Shown here in pieces: positions 21,033-33,012 of a DNA stretch of 64,000 bases. Made by a program: the position numbers and the translations under genes. The notes under the pieces were generated by a model. The model saw nothing but the letters and a program-made list of their open reading frames with translations, did no database searches and had not been told where the DNA came from. How positions within the stretch are numbered: the stretch's first letter is position 1; each line of letters opens with the position of its first letter. Source of the stretch: Avena insularis (lineage: Eukaryota; Streptophyta; Magnoliopsida; Poales; Poaceae); contig JAJUPC010000041.1 of assembly GCA_023614405.1 (NCBI GenBank), positions 372,001 to 436,000 on the forward strand. The letters run 5' to 3'.

Positions 21033-24000
21033 TGTGACACCCTCGAATCGTCCCTATGCAAGTTTTAGCGATTCCCGCCAAACCCGCATAGAAACGTTTC
21101 AAAAGTGCCCACCAGGCACTTGCGTGTGGGTGGAAAATGAAGTAATATCATTACACAATAGTCCACGATGCAACCCAGAGAAACATATATATGCAACAAC
21201 GACTCAATGAGTCAAGAATATAGATATATAATACAAAGATGCAAATCACCTTGAAAACAATACAACATCCAAGCGGATAAGATGCATATGGGATAAGAGC
21301 ATTGAAGAATAACCAATGGCGTCCATAACTTTGCCCAGGACAAGTAGGAAGGGTAACCCTCCTAACAACGTCGAACTCATACATGTCAAACAAAAGGGGT
21401 GCCGACAAAGGGCAAAGGAAAAAAGGGAGCGGTCAGTACTGAGGGCAGTACACGGTGAGTCTAGAATTCGGCGGCTCTCGCCTACATAGGTATGGTGGAA
21501 TGAAGCGGCAGCAAAGCATGCACTACACAACCTATAGAGACTTAATACATTTGTCGGCTATTAGAGAGGGATAAGAAAGACCTATTCGGGAACCAACCTG
21601 ATGTTAACACCAAACATACCCATCCTGGTATTTCCCCCTCGAAACCAAACAAGGAATTCACCCGAGGAACTCACACAGTTGGCATTTTATTCATTCCATT
21701 ATAGTTGCAACACTTACTAGTCAGATATAAATAGCATGAGTCATCCTGATGTCATAAGCAGTGGGCAGTTTTAGTTAACCATTATGTTGTAGTTGCAATA
21801 CTTACTAGTCAGATACAATTAGCAGGAGACATCCCAAAACCAGCAGTTGTTGGCACTTTTATTTACTCATTCCGTTGTGGTGAAACATATCACTAGACAT
21901 ATCAAAATCAAATTTATAGCACTACTTTAGTTATAGTTGTCTATGATCGAGATACTGTGCTCCAAGTCGTCTATAACCATGGACACGGCTTTTAGAAAGA
22001 TTTACCTTGCAGGGGTGCACAAATAGCAAAACACGCATGATCAACCTTGGAAAAATCAAATAAAAACCCAACGAGTCTTTCACGACAAAGCAATCACAAG
22101 ATTCATAAAATATGTCAGGGGGGCACCCCAATAAGCTATCCACAACGAAGTTGGCCGGCTCCGAGACGGACCCAGGGTTTGCGACGACGGCGGTAAACGA
22201 CTAGCAACCCGAAGTGTGACTGGGCTTGTCGATACAACATTAACATGGCGCGGGATCCTAAACAGTACATGTGCTCCACACACAATCGTAAATAAAGCCG
22301 TAAAGCATGGCATAAATATAGGATAGTAATAAAGCTCCAAACTAGTTTGTGGCCCCAAGAAATAAGAAATGAATCAAGCTCTAGCTAAGGGGATTCATGG
22401 TCCCACATGCGGATAGTGCGATAGTCAAGGAACAGGTATCAAGTACTCGGGGCCTACGGGACACAAGTGAGCATGGAAGAACCACATATTAGCTATTACC
22501 CACCGATTCCTCTGTATTGGTTATGTCTATTCCCATCATTTTAATATCAAGTTGTAATTAAATTCATGATCATCTCCACCATTAAACATGTGCCAACCTT
22601 CCAACAACGATGGAATGGCAACGACATGAAGCAGCACCTGAGCAAGCAACTACGACTCGCAAGGTCGTCTATCTATCAAACAACAGGCAATAGGATCTGT
22701 CCAAGGAAATATAGAGACTGTAGGGATATAAATGGTGCACGGAAACTAAAGCATCACAACAGCGATAGCAATAGATCAACAGGAGGAAGTAAAGACTATA
22801 AACACAAAATAGGTAGAAAGGGGAAGATTGATCGCCTGGGAAACACTATCGAAGGTACATATTCGAAGAACTTGTTGATACTCGCATCAACTCAACGGCC
22901 TAATCCGTGAAGAAGCAAAGCACTAAAAGAAACACCGGATGAACTATTTAATACTACAGCAAACGATCGGGCATGATCCATGTATGATGCATCACATGGC
23001 AAAGGTGTGATGCAACTAGGCAATATTAAGTGGAACCAGGGTCCCAACAATTAATTAGAAGGTCCATGCTATTTAGTACACCGCAATTTAAATGTTGACT
23101 TAACAAGGCAAAACATGGCATCGGTTTGTTACGCATATTTAAATAGAGCCATATAAGACTAGAATAGCCCACATATGGTCTCCATATCTAATTATTAGGT
23201 GAATCGGCATAATTCCCGCAAACCACACAAAGATGTATGCAATCATGAACAATTTAGATGCAACTAGATGCATATCTTATTATAAAATAGGGTCTTGAAT
23301 AGGAGATCACGTTAGGGGCAAAGGTCTTGGTTTCGGAGGGGTTTGGGTTCAGCGGGATCGGTCATTGGATCCATGAGGAGAAGTTGGTGTTTTGCATCAC
23401 CGAATCCGTGGATCAGGGTCTTCGGGTCCGGATCGATGAGGAGGAAGAAAATTACCGAGGTTCGGTCTTCGGCTCCGGGAATGGTCTTGCGGTCCGTGAG
23501 GAAGATCTTGAGGTTCCAGCATCACCGGGTCTGGCAGGAGTTCTCGGTGTCCCATGTCGATGACCTTCGGGCCGGTTTTGTTTTTCGATGGCCATATCGA
23601 ATTAGAACTGGTACATTCTCTAGATGGAATGGCTTCTAGTGTCTGTCGTCCTCGTGGGCAAACTTGGAATAACAACAACACCGGCACAAGCCAAAACATC
23701 GCACAAAGACGCTTCTCGGGGGATGAGGACGAATGCGCGACCTTCTTACCACTTGAATGAGCATGGAGCGATTGCGTCTTGCAGAGAGGAGGACCCGTCC
23801 ACGAGCGGCAGCGGGTCGGTGCATGAGACATGGATGCGGCAAAAGAAGGTGGGGTGAGCTCGTCCCAGGGCAACGATGAGGCCTGGCCAGAGTCGAGCAC
23901 GGAATAGCAGGGGCAGAAACAGGGCGGCGCAGACTCGACGGTCGAGTGCGGGGCCGAGCGGAGGAGAGGGAGAGGAAGGCGAGGTGGCCGACAGCGACCT

Positions 24001-24988
24001 TCGGGGATCTCTTGGCTGCACTGGGGATCACGCGGGCCTCCGGCGGTGGTGCGCTCGCAGCCGTGCAGAAGGGACGGCGCCCATGGCTGCTGGCAGTGGG
24101 GCAGAAGAGATGGCGCTCAGGGTCGAGCTTGCACAGAGGGGAAGTAGAGGTTAAAGACGAACAGGGGCGGCTGACGTTGACAGAGGAGAGCTCAGGGGAT
24201 GCGGCGTCCAGTGGCGGAGAGGATGACTTGGGAAGAGGCCGGTCGGAGGAGGTCCGCGGCGACACGGAGTACGGTGATGGCTGGCGAGCTCGCAGAGGCC
24301 CGGTGGGAGGCAAGATCAAGCAGGGGAGAGGCGCTGGCGATGCAGAGAGGAAGGATGGAGGGGTCATGGGCGTGGTTGGTAGCTAGGCCATGGGGATCGA
24401 GAACAAGACGAGGGAGCAGGGATGAGGAAGGTGGGGGCCAGGTCCGGGGTGGTTGACCGCAAGAGCGAGCGTGTCGGTCTCGCGCGCAGAAGTAGGGCGG
24501 GCGATGTGACCGGGTCGGGTTTGCGTGCGGGTGTGGCAGTCAGTGGCTGAGTGGCGGCTGTGTGAGGGTGAGGAGGTAGGTGGTTAGGATTAGGATTAGG
24601 GTTGGTCCAGGTTAGGATTTTGAGAGATCTAGGGTTTGATCTAGCAAGTTTTTGGGCCACCGGGTAGCAGGCTGCCTGGGCTACAGGCTGGGCTGCCTCT
24701 CCCGGTAAAGTATTGTGTTATTTATTTTAAATTTTAAAAGTCTTTAGTAAAGAGTTTTTAGACAAATAAAATATCTAAGTAGGCTTAGAGTTTGACTTTG
24801 AAATAACAGATAGGCTATTTAGAAAACAACATAGGCTTTTAGGAAATAGTTTTAGGCAAACATATGCATGATGATATGATGTTGCTCAAATGCAATGTGG
24901 CATGAGGACATGAGCATGCGGTCATGGTGATACACAAAAGGAAAACAACATGTGATTTTCTAGTACTGATTTTACCCGGGGTGCTACA
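21033..24988 (-). repeat. 5' LTR of the coding-free element
   Basis: Partner of 16237-20168 with many substitutions and small indels spread throughout (for example TGTGACACCCTCG against TGTAACACCCTGG at the start). The same GC-rich segment (about 23330-24650) gives a 243-codon minus-strand frame that does not match the frames in the other copy, which argues against coding. Confidence 0.85.
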
Positions 24989-25102
24989 TCTTGGTTCACT
25001 ACAAGCACCATCATCAACTTAGTGGTTGTGTGAGTCAACACTTGGCCAACATGATCCTACCTAGTAGCTACATCTAAGTTCGAGAGTGCTATGCAAAGCC
25101 AT
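24989..25102 (+). repeat. Satellite piece between the two LTR elements
   Basis: 114 bases of one B-type monomer (TTGGTTCACTACAAGCACC through GAGAGTGCTATGCAAAGCCAT). Its left end joins the satellite broken at 16236. Its right end carries the GCCAT target duplication and joins in phase to GCCATGACACACACTTG at 35867. The two elements therefore inserted only about 100 bp apart in one continuous array. Confidence 0.92.
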
Positions 25103-26366
25103 TGAAATGGATCGTATGGGTACCTAGAGGGGGGTGAATAGGTGCTACTTCAAATTTTAGGCTTGACATAAATGGTAAATTCTCTAGATATACTATTTTA
25201 TAGAATTTTCCTATATGAAAACCTAACTACTAGCGAGTAAAGGCGAGTGAGATAGAGGAACGAGTAAACCATAGTGGAGCATGCGGAGACACAAGATTTG
25301 TTTTACCGCAGTTCCTTCCTTGTTAAGGGAAGTACATTTGCATTTGAGTGGTAGGCGGTACTAAGACCACCACGCCACAATAGGCCTCACCCTGTTCTCC
25401 GATGGATCCCGCCACTAAAGGCTTGATCCACCTTTCCACTATAGGAACCCTTCGAGGCAGGAACCGGTGCCTTCACACAACTAGTGGGGCACAACTCCAC
25501 AACCAAATTGGAGGCTCCTGTAATGACAACAAGCTGCCACAAGGACAAGTTATCAATAACAAAACACAAGATCTAGATATTGACGAGAATACTAGATCGG
25601 GGATTTCTCCAAGTGAATGGAGAGGAGTTCATGCGCTTGATTCGTGATGACGATGTAGGTTGTCTCCTCCTTCAATTCCCTGAAAGATCAAAGCCTTAGG
25701 GTGGTTGATGTGGGAGATCTAGAGAGAGAGCTCTTGCAATAGGTCTAGCCTTTTTCGAATGAACCAAGAGCTCTGAACGAAGGGGGTGAAGGAGCTTTTA
25801 TACGCCCTATCCCAACTAAGCCGCTGAAGCCTTTGGGGGCCGGATTATCCGGCCTGGGGAAAACTCCGCCCCAGACTTGGATTACTAGGCAAATAATCCG
25901 CCACCAGTCAGAGCGACACGCCGAGCCAGCCCTTGCTTGTCTCCTAGGGGCCGGAGTATCTGGCCCACGGTGAGGGACGGATTATCCGGTCGGGGGAAGA
26001 AAGTCCGCCCCACTTTGGATTTTCCAGGGGAAAATCCGTCCCCAGTCAGAGCGTCACGCCATGCCTGTCCTTGATCGTCTCCTAGGGCCGGATTATCTGG
26101 CCCAAGGCATGGGCCGGATTATCCGGTCAGGGGAAGAAAATCCGCCCCTTTTCAGATTTTTCGGGGGAAAGTTCGCCCCTAGACAGAGCGACGCGTCCTG
26201 CCTGCCTTTGCCAAGTGAGTCAGGCCGGATTATCCGGCCCTTGGGGAGGCAGATAATCCAGCCCCCAAACACACAACATTTCCCTTCACACTTAGCACAC
26301 ATGATAAAACTCCACGTTATTGTAATCTAACACGTAAAACATACGGAACCATGAAATGTTCTTTCA
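25103..26366 (-). repeat. 3' LTR of the Copia element (1264 bp)
   Basis: Ends are TGAAATGGATCG and ATGTTCTTTCA on the plus strand. It matches 34758-35866 from ATAGAGGAACGAGTAAAC (about 25253) onward with roughly one difference in ten bases by eye. The bases 25103-25252 have no counterpart in the other LTR. It contains several GGCCGGATTATCCGGCC-type palindromes (25838-25854, 26112-26128, 26223-26239). Confidence 0.9.
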
Positions 26367-26380
26367 ATCTCCCCCTTTTT
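26367..26380 (-). promoter_or_regulatory. Polypurine tract, with further tracts upstream
   Basis: On the minus strand AAAAAGGGGGAGAT abuts the 3' LTR, the expected start of plus-strand DNA synthesis. Similar AGGGGGAG tracts occur on the same strand near 26451, 26842, 29382 and 30421. Multiple tracts are a reported feature of Sireviruses. The bases 26381-26901 hold no gene. Confidence 0.75.
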
Positions 26381-26901
26381 GGTGTTCGATAACAATACAA
26401 GGATTTGCAAGAAAGTTCTCAAGACAACAATATTTAATGAATGAAAAAGACTCCCCCTAAATGTGTGCATACTAAAATTTGCATTTGATTACAAATACAC
26501 ACAAGAAGGTACAAGTCTATTTCATTGAAACATACGCGAAAAAAATCATACGATCGGAGGGGAGATAGATGCGTCCTCAAAATATTATAATAATATCCAA
26601 TGATAGCCATAATGAGCACCTCCCTCGATATAGATATCCAATATAGCCAATATGATAGATGAATCCATAAGAATAATCCACAAGATAAATCCAGAGCCGC
26701 ACAAACATAGTCTCATACAACACAAATCACAAATAAAAGTTCAACGCTAAATGGGCACAAGCGAGAGAAAGACCAAAAAGCTAAAGTGCAAATGCTTGTG
26801 CCCCACCCATGCAAATCCACGAAGACCTAATAGAACTAGTTCTCCCCCTTTGGCATCGAAATGCCAAAAAAGAATAAGAGCGATGCTAGCACCCCAAGCG
26901 A

Positions 26902-28841
26902 TCACTCGTAGTCATCATCGTCGTCCTCGTCCCCGTCCTTGTCCTCATCTTCAAGCTCCTCGGTGTCATCCTCCTCATCATCAGCAGTGGCCGCAGAAGG
27001 AAACAGGTGACGCTCAATCTCACCATAGTTGAGCCCAGAAGAAGAGTTCCACCGAGCATATGGGGTGGGAGTTACAAGAGTAGGGGGATCGCCTGATGCA
27101 CCGGACACATGGTGGAGAATGAGCTGCTGAGTGTGAGCCATCTCGTGGCGATGCTTGTATGCCTCATATTGTCCCTTGCGAGTGTCCATGCCCATGCAAA
27201 GAATATTCCACTGGAACCAATTCAGCTGCTTGATCTCACGAGCAATAGGAGGTAGTGGAGGCCTACGAGCACTAGCACGAGCATCCCTCATGAGACCCTT
27301 AGGAGCAGAAGATGGGTGTGAGGTCTTCCTCACCTTGTTGTAGATCTTCTTCGCCTTGTGTTCCACATTGATGTTAAACTCTTTAGTGGGAAGCAGGTGC
27401 TTGATCAGCATCATGATGTATGGAGCATATGGGATGGATAGCCTATTCAACATGGCATCAATCAACTCATGGTAAATAAAGTCCATCACATCCAGCTTGT
27501 ATGAAACAGATTCATCCTCACAGGACGCCACCACATGATAGAAGGCAAGAAGCTAAACCAGGTGAACACGAATACTGTCGTTGTTCCCTCCACTCGGGGT
27601 GATAGAATCATGGAAGAGTCCCACCAAGCTAGCATATAAAGGAGAAAAACCAGCAAGTGTGCACACAATACCATTGTCAACTATGCACAGAGAGAACTGT
27701 ATCTTTATTGGGCTTGAGTTGGGTGATGATATGGTGGCCACTAGCACGATGCCTGTTGCGGAAGGAATATCCAAGCACCATAGCAAAGACACAAAAATTA
27801 GCTTGCATAGGCCTGTCACGAGTCATCCACTTCATAGTGCGATGCCCATCACCACAAATAACCAAGGTGGAGAAGAACTACTTCACAATCTCAGAATCAT
27901 AGGAGCATTGAAGGGCCATTAGATGGTGCAGCCCCATCCTCTCAGTCACAAACATGGCATCAAGAAGTTGAGGCTTCTCCATGGCCTCAGCAATAATCAG
28001 AGGATGCATAGGGTGAATCTTCTGCCGAGCATAAACATCTTCATAGATACCCTTTTGTTCAAAGACACCCAACCAAGATCATGTGCCAGTTCATCAAATA
28101 GATCACGATGACGAATGGAAGAGAAAGTAACAGGATCCATCTTCTTATAGTTAATCTTGGGATCTTTGCCCTTCCTCTTGGACACACCCTTACTATTCCT
28201 ATTTGCCTGTTCAGCCATGCATTTTGCCTCGTTCTTCCTTCTCCTCAGCTCAACCTCGTCCACTAAGTTACCCTCACCGTTGTCCCGAAAGAATTTAGCA
28301 TGAGGACGACGCTCGTATGTCTTGGGAGGACTGGAACCACCTGTGAAGCGAACAAGATGGATAGCAAGGGGATACCCACACACACAAGTCCAAGAGAAAA
28401 TGTAGAAATAGTAGGCAAACAGTTCATTGGCCAATCATACTCAATGCACAAAATCCATACGAAACTGAAGCAGTTTTGACTCTATCAGGCCGGATTATCC
28501 GGCCTGGCCAGGAGCGGATAGTACGGCCGTGGCAAAATATTTCAGAATCGCCTAGATTGAATGCAAAGACGTAGATCGGGCCTAGATAATGAATGACTAC
28601 AGTTTCTACATGAAACAACAACCTTCTAGACAACGTTCCACCCAACAAGAAACACATCTAGACAAAGATGGGGAGAGAGGGAGTTACCCTCACTCATTGG
28701 AGGATAAGGTACCCGGAGGCGTGGAGAAGAAGATCCGGGGAGGCCCGGAGAATCCGGCTGCCGAAGAGGCTCCGGAGAGGGTGGGAGGTGGCAGGCGACG
28801 GCTGCAGAGAGGGAGAGGATCAGGGGAGAAGTGCTGCTCAT
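26902..28841 (-). pseudogene. Third ORF of the Copia element (env-like/unknown), spliced and broken
   Basis: Exon 1 (28841-28688) begins MSSTSPLILSLSAAVACHL, a Pro/Ser-rich N-terminus. A GTAACT donor and a CTTCACAG acceptor define a 347-bp intron (28687-28341), and splicing keeps the frame (PPMSE-G-GSSPPKTYERR). Exon 2 has a basic stretch (RRRKNEAKC, KRKGKDPKINYKK), FSSIRHRDLFDELAHDLG, and after a frameshift near 28075 a globular part with YEDVYARQKIHPMHP, LVICGDGHRTMKWMTRD and LVGLFHDSITPSGG. It ends in an acidic tail (DEEDDTEELEDEDKDGDEDD). Stops at about 27879 and 27553 and a second frame change near 27690 inactivate it. Such extra ORFs follow RNase H in Sireviruses and are often called env-like, but I see no signal peptide or fusion motif here, so the role is unknown. 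Confidence 0.72.
28341..28687 (-). other. Predicted intron of the third ORF
   Basis: Donor GTAACT at 28687 and acceptor CTTCACAG ending at 28341 on the minus strand. Removing 347 bp joins the ATG-initiated exon to the long frame with reading phase preserved. The intron contains one GGCCGGATTATCCGGCC palindrome (28488-28504). RNA support is needed. Confidence 0.55.
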
Positions 28842-29450
28842 TATGAGCCCTTCCCCCCGACGACAGCCCTTAAAGACAGCAGCCGCTAGGGACGGATTAT
28901 CCAACCTACACTTGGGCCGGATTATCCGGCCTAAAATCTGAAATTCTGTTATACACAGATTCAGGCCCGCGCATCCCCAAACAAAACCCCCACAAGGTGT
29001 AGAAGGGACTTGTGTGCAAGAAAGGATGGCTTAGGGGTAGGGAAAGGCTTGGGATTAAGAGAACCAAACTAAGATGGTACTACACACAAAAATTTCAAGA
29101 ATCAAATCAACTAAAGGCCAAAATTGAGTGTGATTCCCATAAGAACATGAGATGAGCAAAAATAACCAAAAAGATCCACATAAATCCAACTCTTCTCATG
29201 GAAGAGGGCGGTGGCCGAGGCCACCTTGTAGGAGTGCATGGTATGACACCGCGAAGATATATCTTGGGTTCATAACCAATACTCATCAATAAGCTCACAT
29301 ATCACAAAATGATATTAAGAGAAATGATTTGACTTGCTTTCGGCATTAGGGAGTAGGGTTATCCCAATCAATTAGGACCACACTCCCCCTATATCCATGC
29401 CCACACCTACACCAAATAAGACTGAGATGTAAGAGTGAGTGCATGGGTAA
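28842..29450 (-). other. Spacer between RNase H and third ORF
   Basis: Minus-strand sequence between the end of the polyprotein (29451) and the third ORF's start codon. It holds a GGCCGGATTATCCGGCC palindrome (28915-28931), an AGGGGGAG tract (about 29382-29390) and, just before the start, a pyrimidine-rich leader, so it could hold an internal promoter. No coding seen. Confidence 0.45.
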
Positions 29451-29852
29451 TCAAGATAAGCTCCTTGAATCAACGATATTTAGCTCATTCCTCAAGAAAC
29501 AAAACCTTGCTTCATCAAGTGGCTTCGTGAATATATCAGCAAGTTGATTCTTCGTGATCGCAAAGGATTGATCAATATCGCCTCGAGCCACATGGTCCCG
29601 AATAAAATGATTCTGAATCTCAATATGCTTTGTCCTTGTGTGCTGTACTGGATTGTACACAATTTTTATTGCACTTTCATTATTGCATAAAAGAGGCACT
29701 TTGTCACAATTGACACTGTATTCCTTTAAAGTTTGCCTCATCCATAATAACTGAGTACAGGCACTAGTAGCAGCAACATATTCAGCTTTGGCGATGGAGA
29801 GAGATATACAATTCTGCTTTTTTGAAGACCAACATACTAGAGACCTTCCCAA
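29451..29852 (-). pseudogene. Copia RNase H domain
   Basis: Minus-strand frame SLVCWSSKKQNCISLSIAKAEY, CTQLLWMRQTLKEY, NPVQHTRTKHIEI, NQLADIFTKPLDE. RNase H degrades the RNA strand during reverse transcription. Two acidic positions look lost: AEAEY-type Glu is Lys here (SIAKAEY), and the usual CDNESA reads CNNESA. The normal end of the polyprotein (ELNIVDSRSLS) is present. Bases 29853-29983 are connecting sequence with a frame break. Confidence 0.82.
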
Positions 29853-29983
29853 GAACTGACAAGCTCAGAAGTTGATTTTTGATCATCCATATGACCAGCC
29901 CAATATGAATCAGTATAACCACATAGAGAGAAATTGGAGTCCTTGGGATACCATAGATCAAAATTAGGGGAATGAACCAAATA

Positions 29984-31266
29984 TTAGAAGATCCACTTGA
30001 CCGCCACTAAGTGGCTTTCTTTAGGAGCTGCTTGATACCTTGCACACACACCTACACTAAACACAGTATCGGGTATAGATGCACAGAGGTAAAGAAGAGA
30101 GCCGATCATGGACCGGTATACCTTTTGGTCCACATCTTTACCATTGGGATTAAGTTCAAGGTGACATTTTGTCTGCATCGGAGTGGCGACACCTTTAAGA
30201 TCCGTCATCTTGAATCTCTTGAGCATGTCTTGGATGTATTTTGCTTGATTGATGAAGGTTCCTTCTCTAAGTTGTTTGATCTCGAATCCGAGAAAGAACA
30301 GTAACTCCCCCATCATAGACATCTCAAACCTGACAGTCATAAGCTTTGAAAATTCATCATTAAAAGCTTTATTAGTAGAGCCAAAGATAATGTCGTCTAC
30401 AAATAGTTGTCATACAAAGATCTCCCCCTTAACCATCTTAGTAAAAAGAGTGGTATCGATTTGCCCAACTTCGAAGCCACGGTCTAACAAAAGCTCTTTA
30501 ACATGCTCGTACCACGCACGTGGGGCTTGTTTAAGGCCATAGAGTGCCTTATCGAGTTTGTAGACATGGTTCGGGAAGTTAGGATCCTCAAATCCTGGGG
30601 GTTGCTTTACATATACCAACTCATGTAGAGGACCATTAAGAAAAGCAATCTTAACATCCATTTGTTGTAATTTAAATTATTATGAGTAGCATAAGCAAGA
30701 AGGATACAGATGGACTCAAGACGAGCGACATGAGCATAAGTCTCACCAAAGTCAATGCCCTCAACTTGGGAATATCCTTGTTCCACGAGTCTTGCCTTGT
30801 TCCTCACAACAATGCAATTCTCATCTTGCTTGTTTTTAAATATCCATTTTGTGCCGATAACATTGCGGAAATCCTTGGGCTTCTCTACTAATTTCCAAAC
30901 CTTGTTGCAATCAAAGTTATTCAACTCTTCATGCATAGCAACAACACAGTCTGGATCTTCAGGAGCTTCAAACACTTTCTTGGGTTCCACCATTGAGATG
31001 TGAGCTTGATGCTCACCGAAACTGGCCAACTCCCTTCTTGTGGATACCCTTCGTCGAAGATCACCTACAACTTTGGCAAGAGTGTGACCCCTTAACTCAA
31101 GGTTCCTATCTGCCTTCGAGTATTCATTGGAATCATTGGCTTGGCCTTGATCTGTAGCTTGATTGGCAGTAGTAGGAGATGATGAACCTTGGCCTTGATG
31201 TTGATCAATAGTCATAACAGGAGGATGCTGCTCTTCAAGAATTTTAGGGCCAGATAATCCGGCCAA
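29984..31266 (-). pseudogene. Copia reverse transcriptase (RVT_2), interrupted
   Basis: The domain begins around [10 protein letters not shown] and [15 protein letters not shown] (minus strand, near 30900-30850), with [22 protein letters not shown] frameshift near 30660-30670 precedes [12 protein letters not shown], then [30 protein letters not shown] at 30410-30412 stands six codons before the catalytic VDD (QLFVDDIIFGS, FVDD where YVDD is usual). The frame continues in phase with MMGELLFFLGFEIKQ and KVYRSMIGSLLYL to 29984. The part 31266-30950 is a Gln/Ser-rich linker. The enzyme copies element RNA to DNA; this copy is inactive. Confidence 0.88.
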
Positions 31267-31272
31267 GGGTGA

Positions 31273-31480
31273 GGCCAGATAATCTGGCCTAGGAGAACCT
31301 GAAACATCTTCGCCCTCTTCACTAGATCTTGGTCGAACTGGAGAGTGTCTGGATAATCCGGGGTTAGCCAGAAAATCTGGCCTGGGACTTGCAGCAGTTT
31401 CTTTGATAGGTTGATCATTTCGGCCAGCAGAGGAGGGTTAGCTAGATAATTCAGTGTCCACTGGATAATCCGGCCTGGAG
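31273..31480. repeat. Cluster of imperfect CCGG palindromes inside the polyprotein linker
   Basis: Within the integrase-RT linker lie several GGCCAGATAATCTGGCC-like words (31273-31289 is palindromic apart from the centre; others near 31251, 31350, 31372 and 31461). They are variants of the GGCCGGATTATCCGGCC motif found in the LTRs. Their encoded peptides (for example RIIQW, DYPV) have no domain, so DNA or RNA function, or spread by gene conversion, is more likely than protein function. Confidence 0.6.
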
Positions 31481-33012
31481 CATTCAGGAGCATATTGATC
31501 TTCAGCATTTTGTGTAGTTGGTGTAGAAGTTTCTCCAGTGGTTGGAGCATGTTGAGCTTGTGTTGATGAGGGATCTACTTGAGTAGAGCATTGTCCTTCC
31601 CGATCCACCACAAGGGGTTCCTCAATTGGGCGGAAAAATCCCACTCCCATTCTTCTTATGGCATCTTGGGGTATTTCAACATCTGCATCACAAACATCTC
31701 CTTGCCCCGCATGGGAGCCATCATTTTCTTCGAACACCACACTACGAGATTCTACAACAGTTTCAGAGAGCTTATTGTAGACTCCATAAGTGTGGGATTC
31801 GGCACCATAACCAACAAAAATTCCTTCTAAAGCCTTAGAATCAAATTTACATAAACGAACTCCTTTAATGAGAAAGAAACACTTACAACCAAATACCCGG
31901 AAGTATGAGATGTTTGGCTTGTTACCGGTAAGTATTTCATATGGAGTCTTATCCAAGATTTTATGGAGATATGGCCGGTTGGATGAATGGCAAGCGGTAG
32001 AGATTGCTTCATCCCAGAAGTTATACGGAGACTTGAGTTTAGCTAGCATAGATCTCGCCAGATCCATTAAGGTCCGAATCTTCCTTTCGGCAACACCATT
32101 TTGTTGAGGGGCGTACGAAGCGGAATATTGATGTCTTATCCCCTCTTCACTTGGAAATTCATTTAAGGTGTAGTTTGTGAACTAGGAGCCGTTATCGCTT
32201 CTAATTGCCAAAATTGTGAGATTGTGTTAACCTTGAACCTTGTTGGCGAAATCAATGACTGTTTGTTGAGTCTCACTCTTCAACTTGAAGAAATAGACCC
32301 AAGTATATCTTGAATAATCATCAACAATTACGAGGCAATATTTCTTCCCACCGAGGCTTGCATGAGATGGAGGACCAAAGAGATCCACATGAAGGAGCTC
32401 CAAAATCCTTGTTAATGAAATAACGGTCTTCCATCGATGGGGAGAGTCATGCATTTTTCCTTCAACACAAGCCCTACAAACACCATCTTTGGCAAAGGAA
32501 ACATTTTCTTTTAGTCCAAGGATGTGGCCACCCTTGTGGAGACTTTGCAAAGTTCTCATGTTGACGTGGGCTAGTCGGCGATGCCATAACCAACCCGCGT
32601 CGGCCTTTCCGAAAAGACACATCAGGCCTGTAGTGGTTTTCCCCGAGAATCCCACCATGTACAGGTCATTTTCGACATATCCCACGAAAGCGGCCTTTAG
32701 AGACTTGCTCCACAAGAGTACCACCAAATCAGCATCAATAAAAACTGCAAAGCCCATCTTACCAAGGGCACGAACTGAAATTAAATTGTAACCAAGGGTC
32801 TCAACAAGCATGACCTCCACGAGAGAGATGTCGTGAGCAACCACAACTTTTCCAAGACCCAATACCTCAGATTTAGACTTGTCACCATAGGAGACGGTTA
32901 TGTGATCATGGTTTGGCCACATCTCCGAGATGATCTCCTTGCTTCCGGTCATATGACTAGTGCACCCGCTATAGAGTACCCATTTAGACCCACCGGAAGC
33001 ATAACCCTGCAA
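31438..33012 (-). pseudogene. Copia protease end, GAG-pre-integrase and integrase
   Basis: The minus frame from 33012 opens with VLYSGCTSHMTG, where the aspartic protease active site is normally DSG, so the catalytic Asp is Tyr. It continues through LWHRRLAHVNM and GVCRACVEGK (HHCC zinc finger), then HVDLFGP and IVDDYSR, which hold two catalytic Asp residues of integrase. Stops at about 32228 (TAA) and 32186 (TAG, at the Glu of SDNGxEF) break the core. The frame resumes with YAPQQNGVAERKIRTL, carrying the third catalytic acid. The C-terminal part (PYEILTGNKPNISYFRVFGC and FVGYGAES) runs to 31438. Together these would process the polyprotein and insert cDNA; the copy is dead. Confidence 0.88.

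Larger units (their letters stand above)
16237..24988 (-). mobile_element. Non-autonomous LTR retrotransposon with 3.9-kb LTRs and 0.86-kb interior
   Basis: Two direct LTRs, 16237-20168 (3932 bp) and 21033-24988 (3956 bp), flank an 864-bp interior. LTR ends are TGTAACACCCTGG...CCAGGGTGTTACA on the left copy and TGTGACACCCTCG...GGGGTGCTACA on the right. The flanking five bases are TCTTA and TCTTG, a target duplication with one mismatch at a satellite site that normally reads TCTTG. The PBS lies just inside the right LTR, so the element reads on the minus strand. No gag or pol is recognisable in the interior or the LTRs. The layout is LARD-like but even more LTR-heavy. By eye the first 190 bases of the LTRs differ at about one base in ten, suggesting an old insertion. 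Confidence 0.85.

Noticed and set aside
23636..24367. 243-codon minus-strand ORF
   Set aside because: Lies in the 5' LTR; the corresponding LTR has a different frame structure; Pro/Ser/Arg-rich composition expected from GC-rich noncoding DNA.
26061..26330. Complementary ORFs with RIIRP/GGWIICLP peptides
   Set aside because: They are translations of the CCGGATTATCCGG palindromes in the Copia LTR, not proteins.
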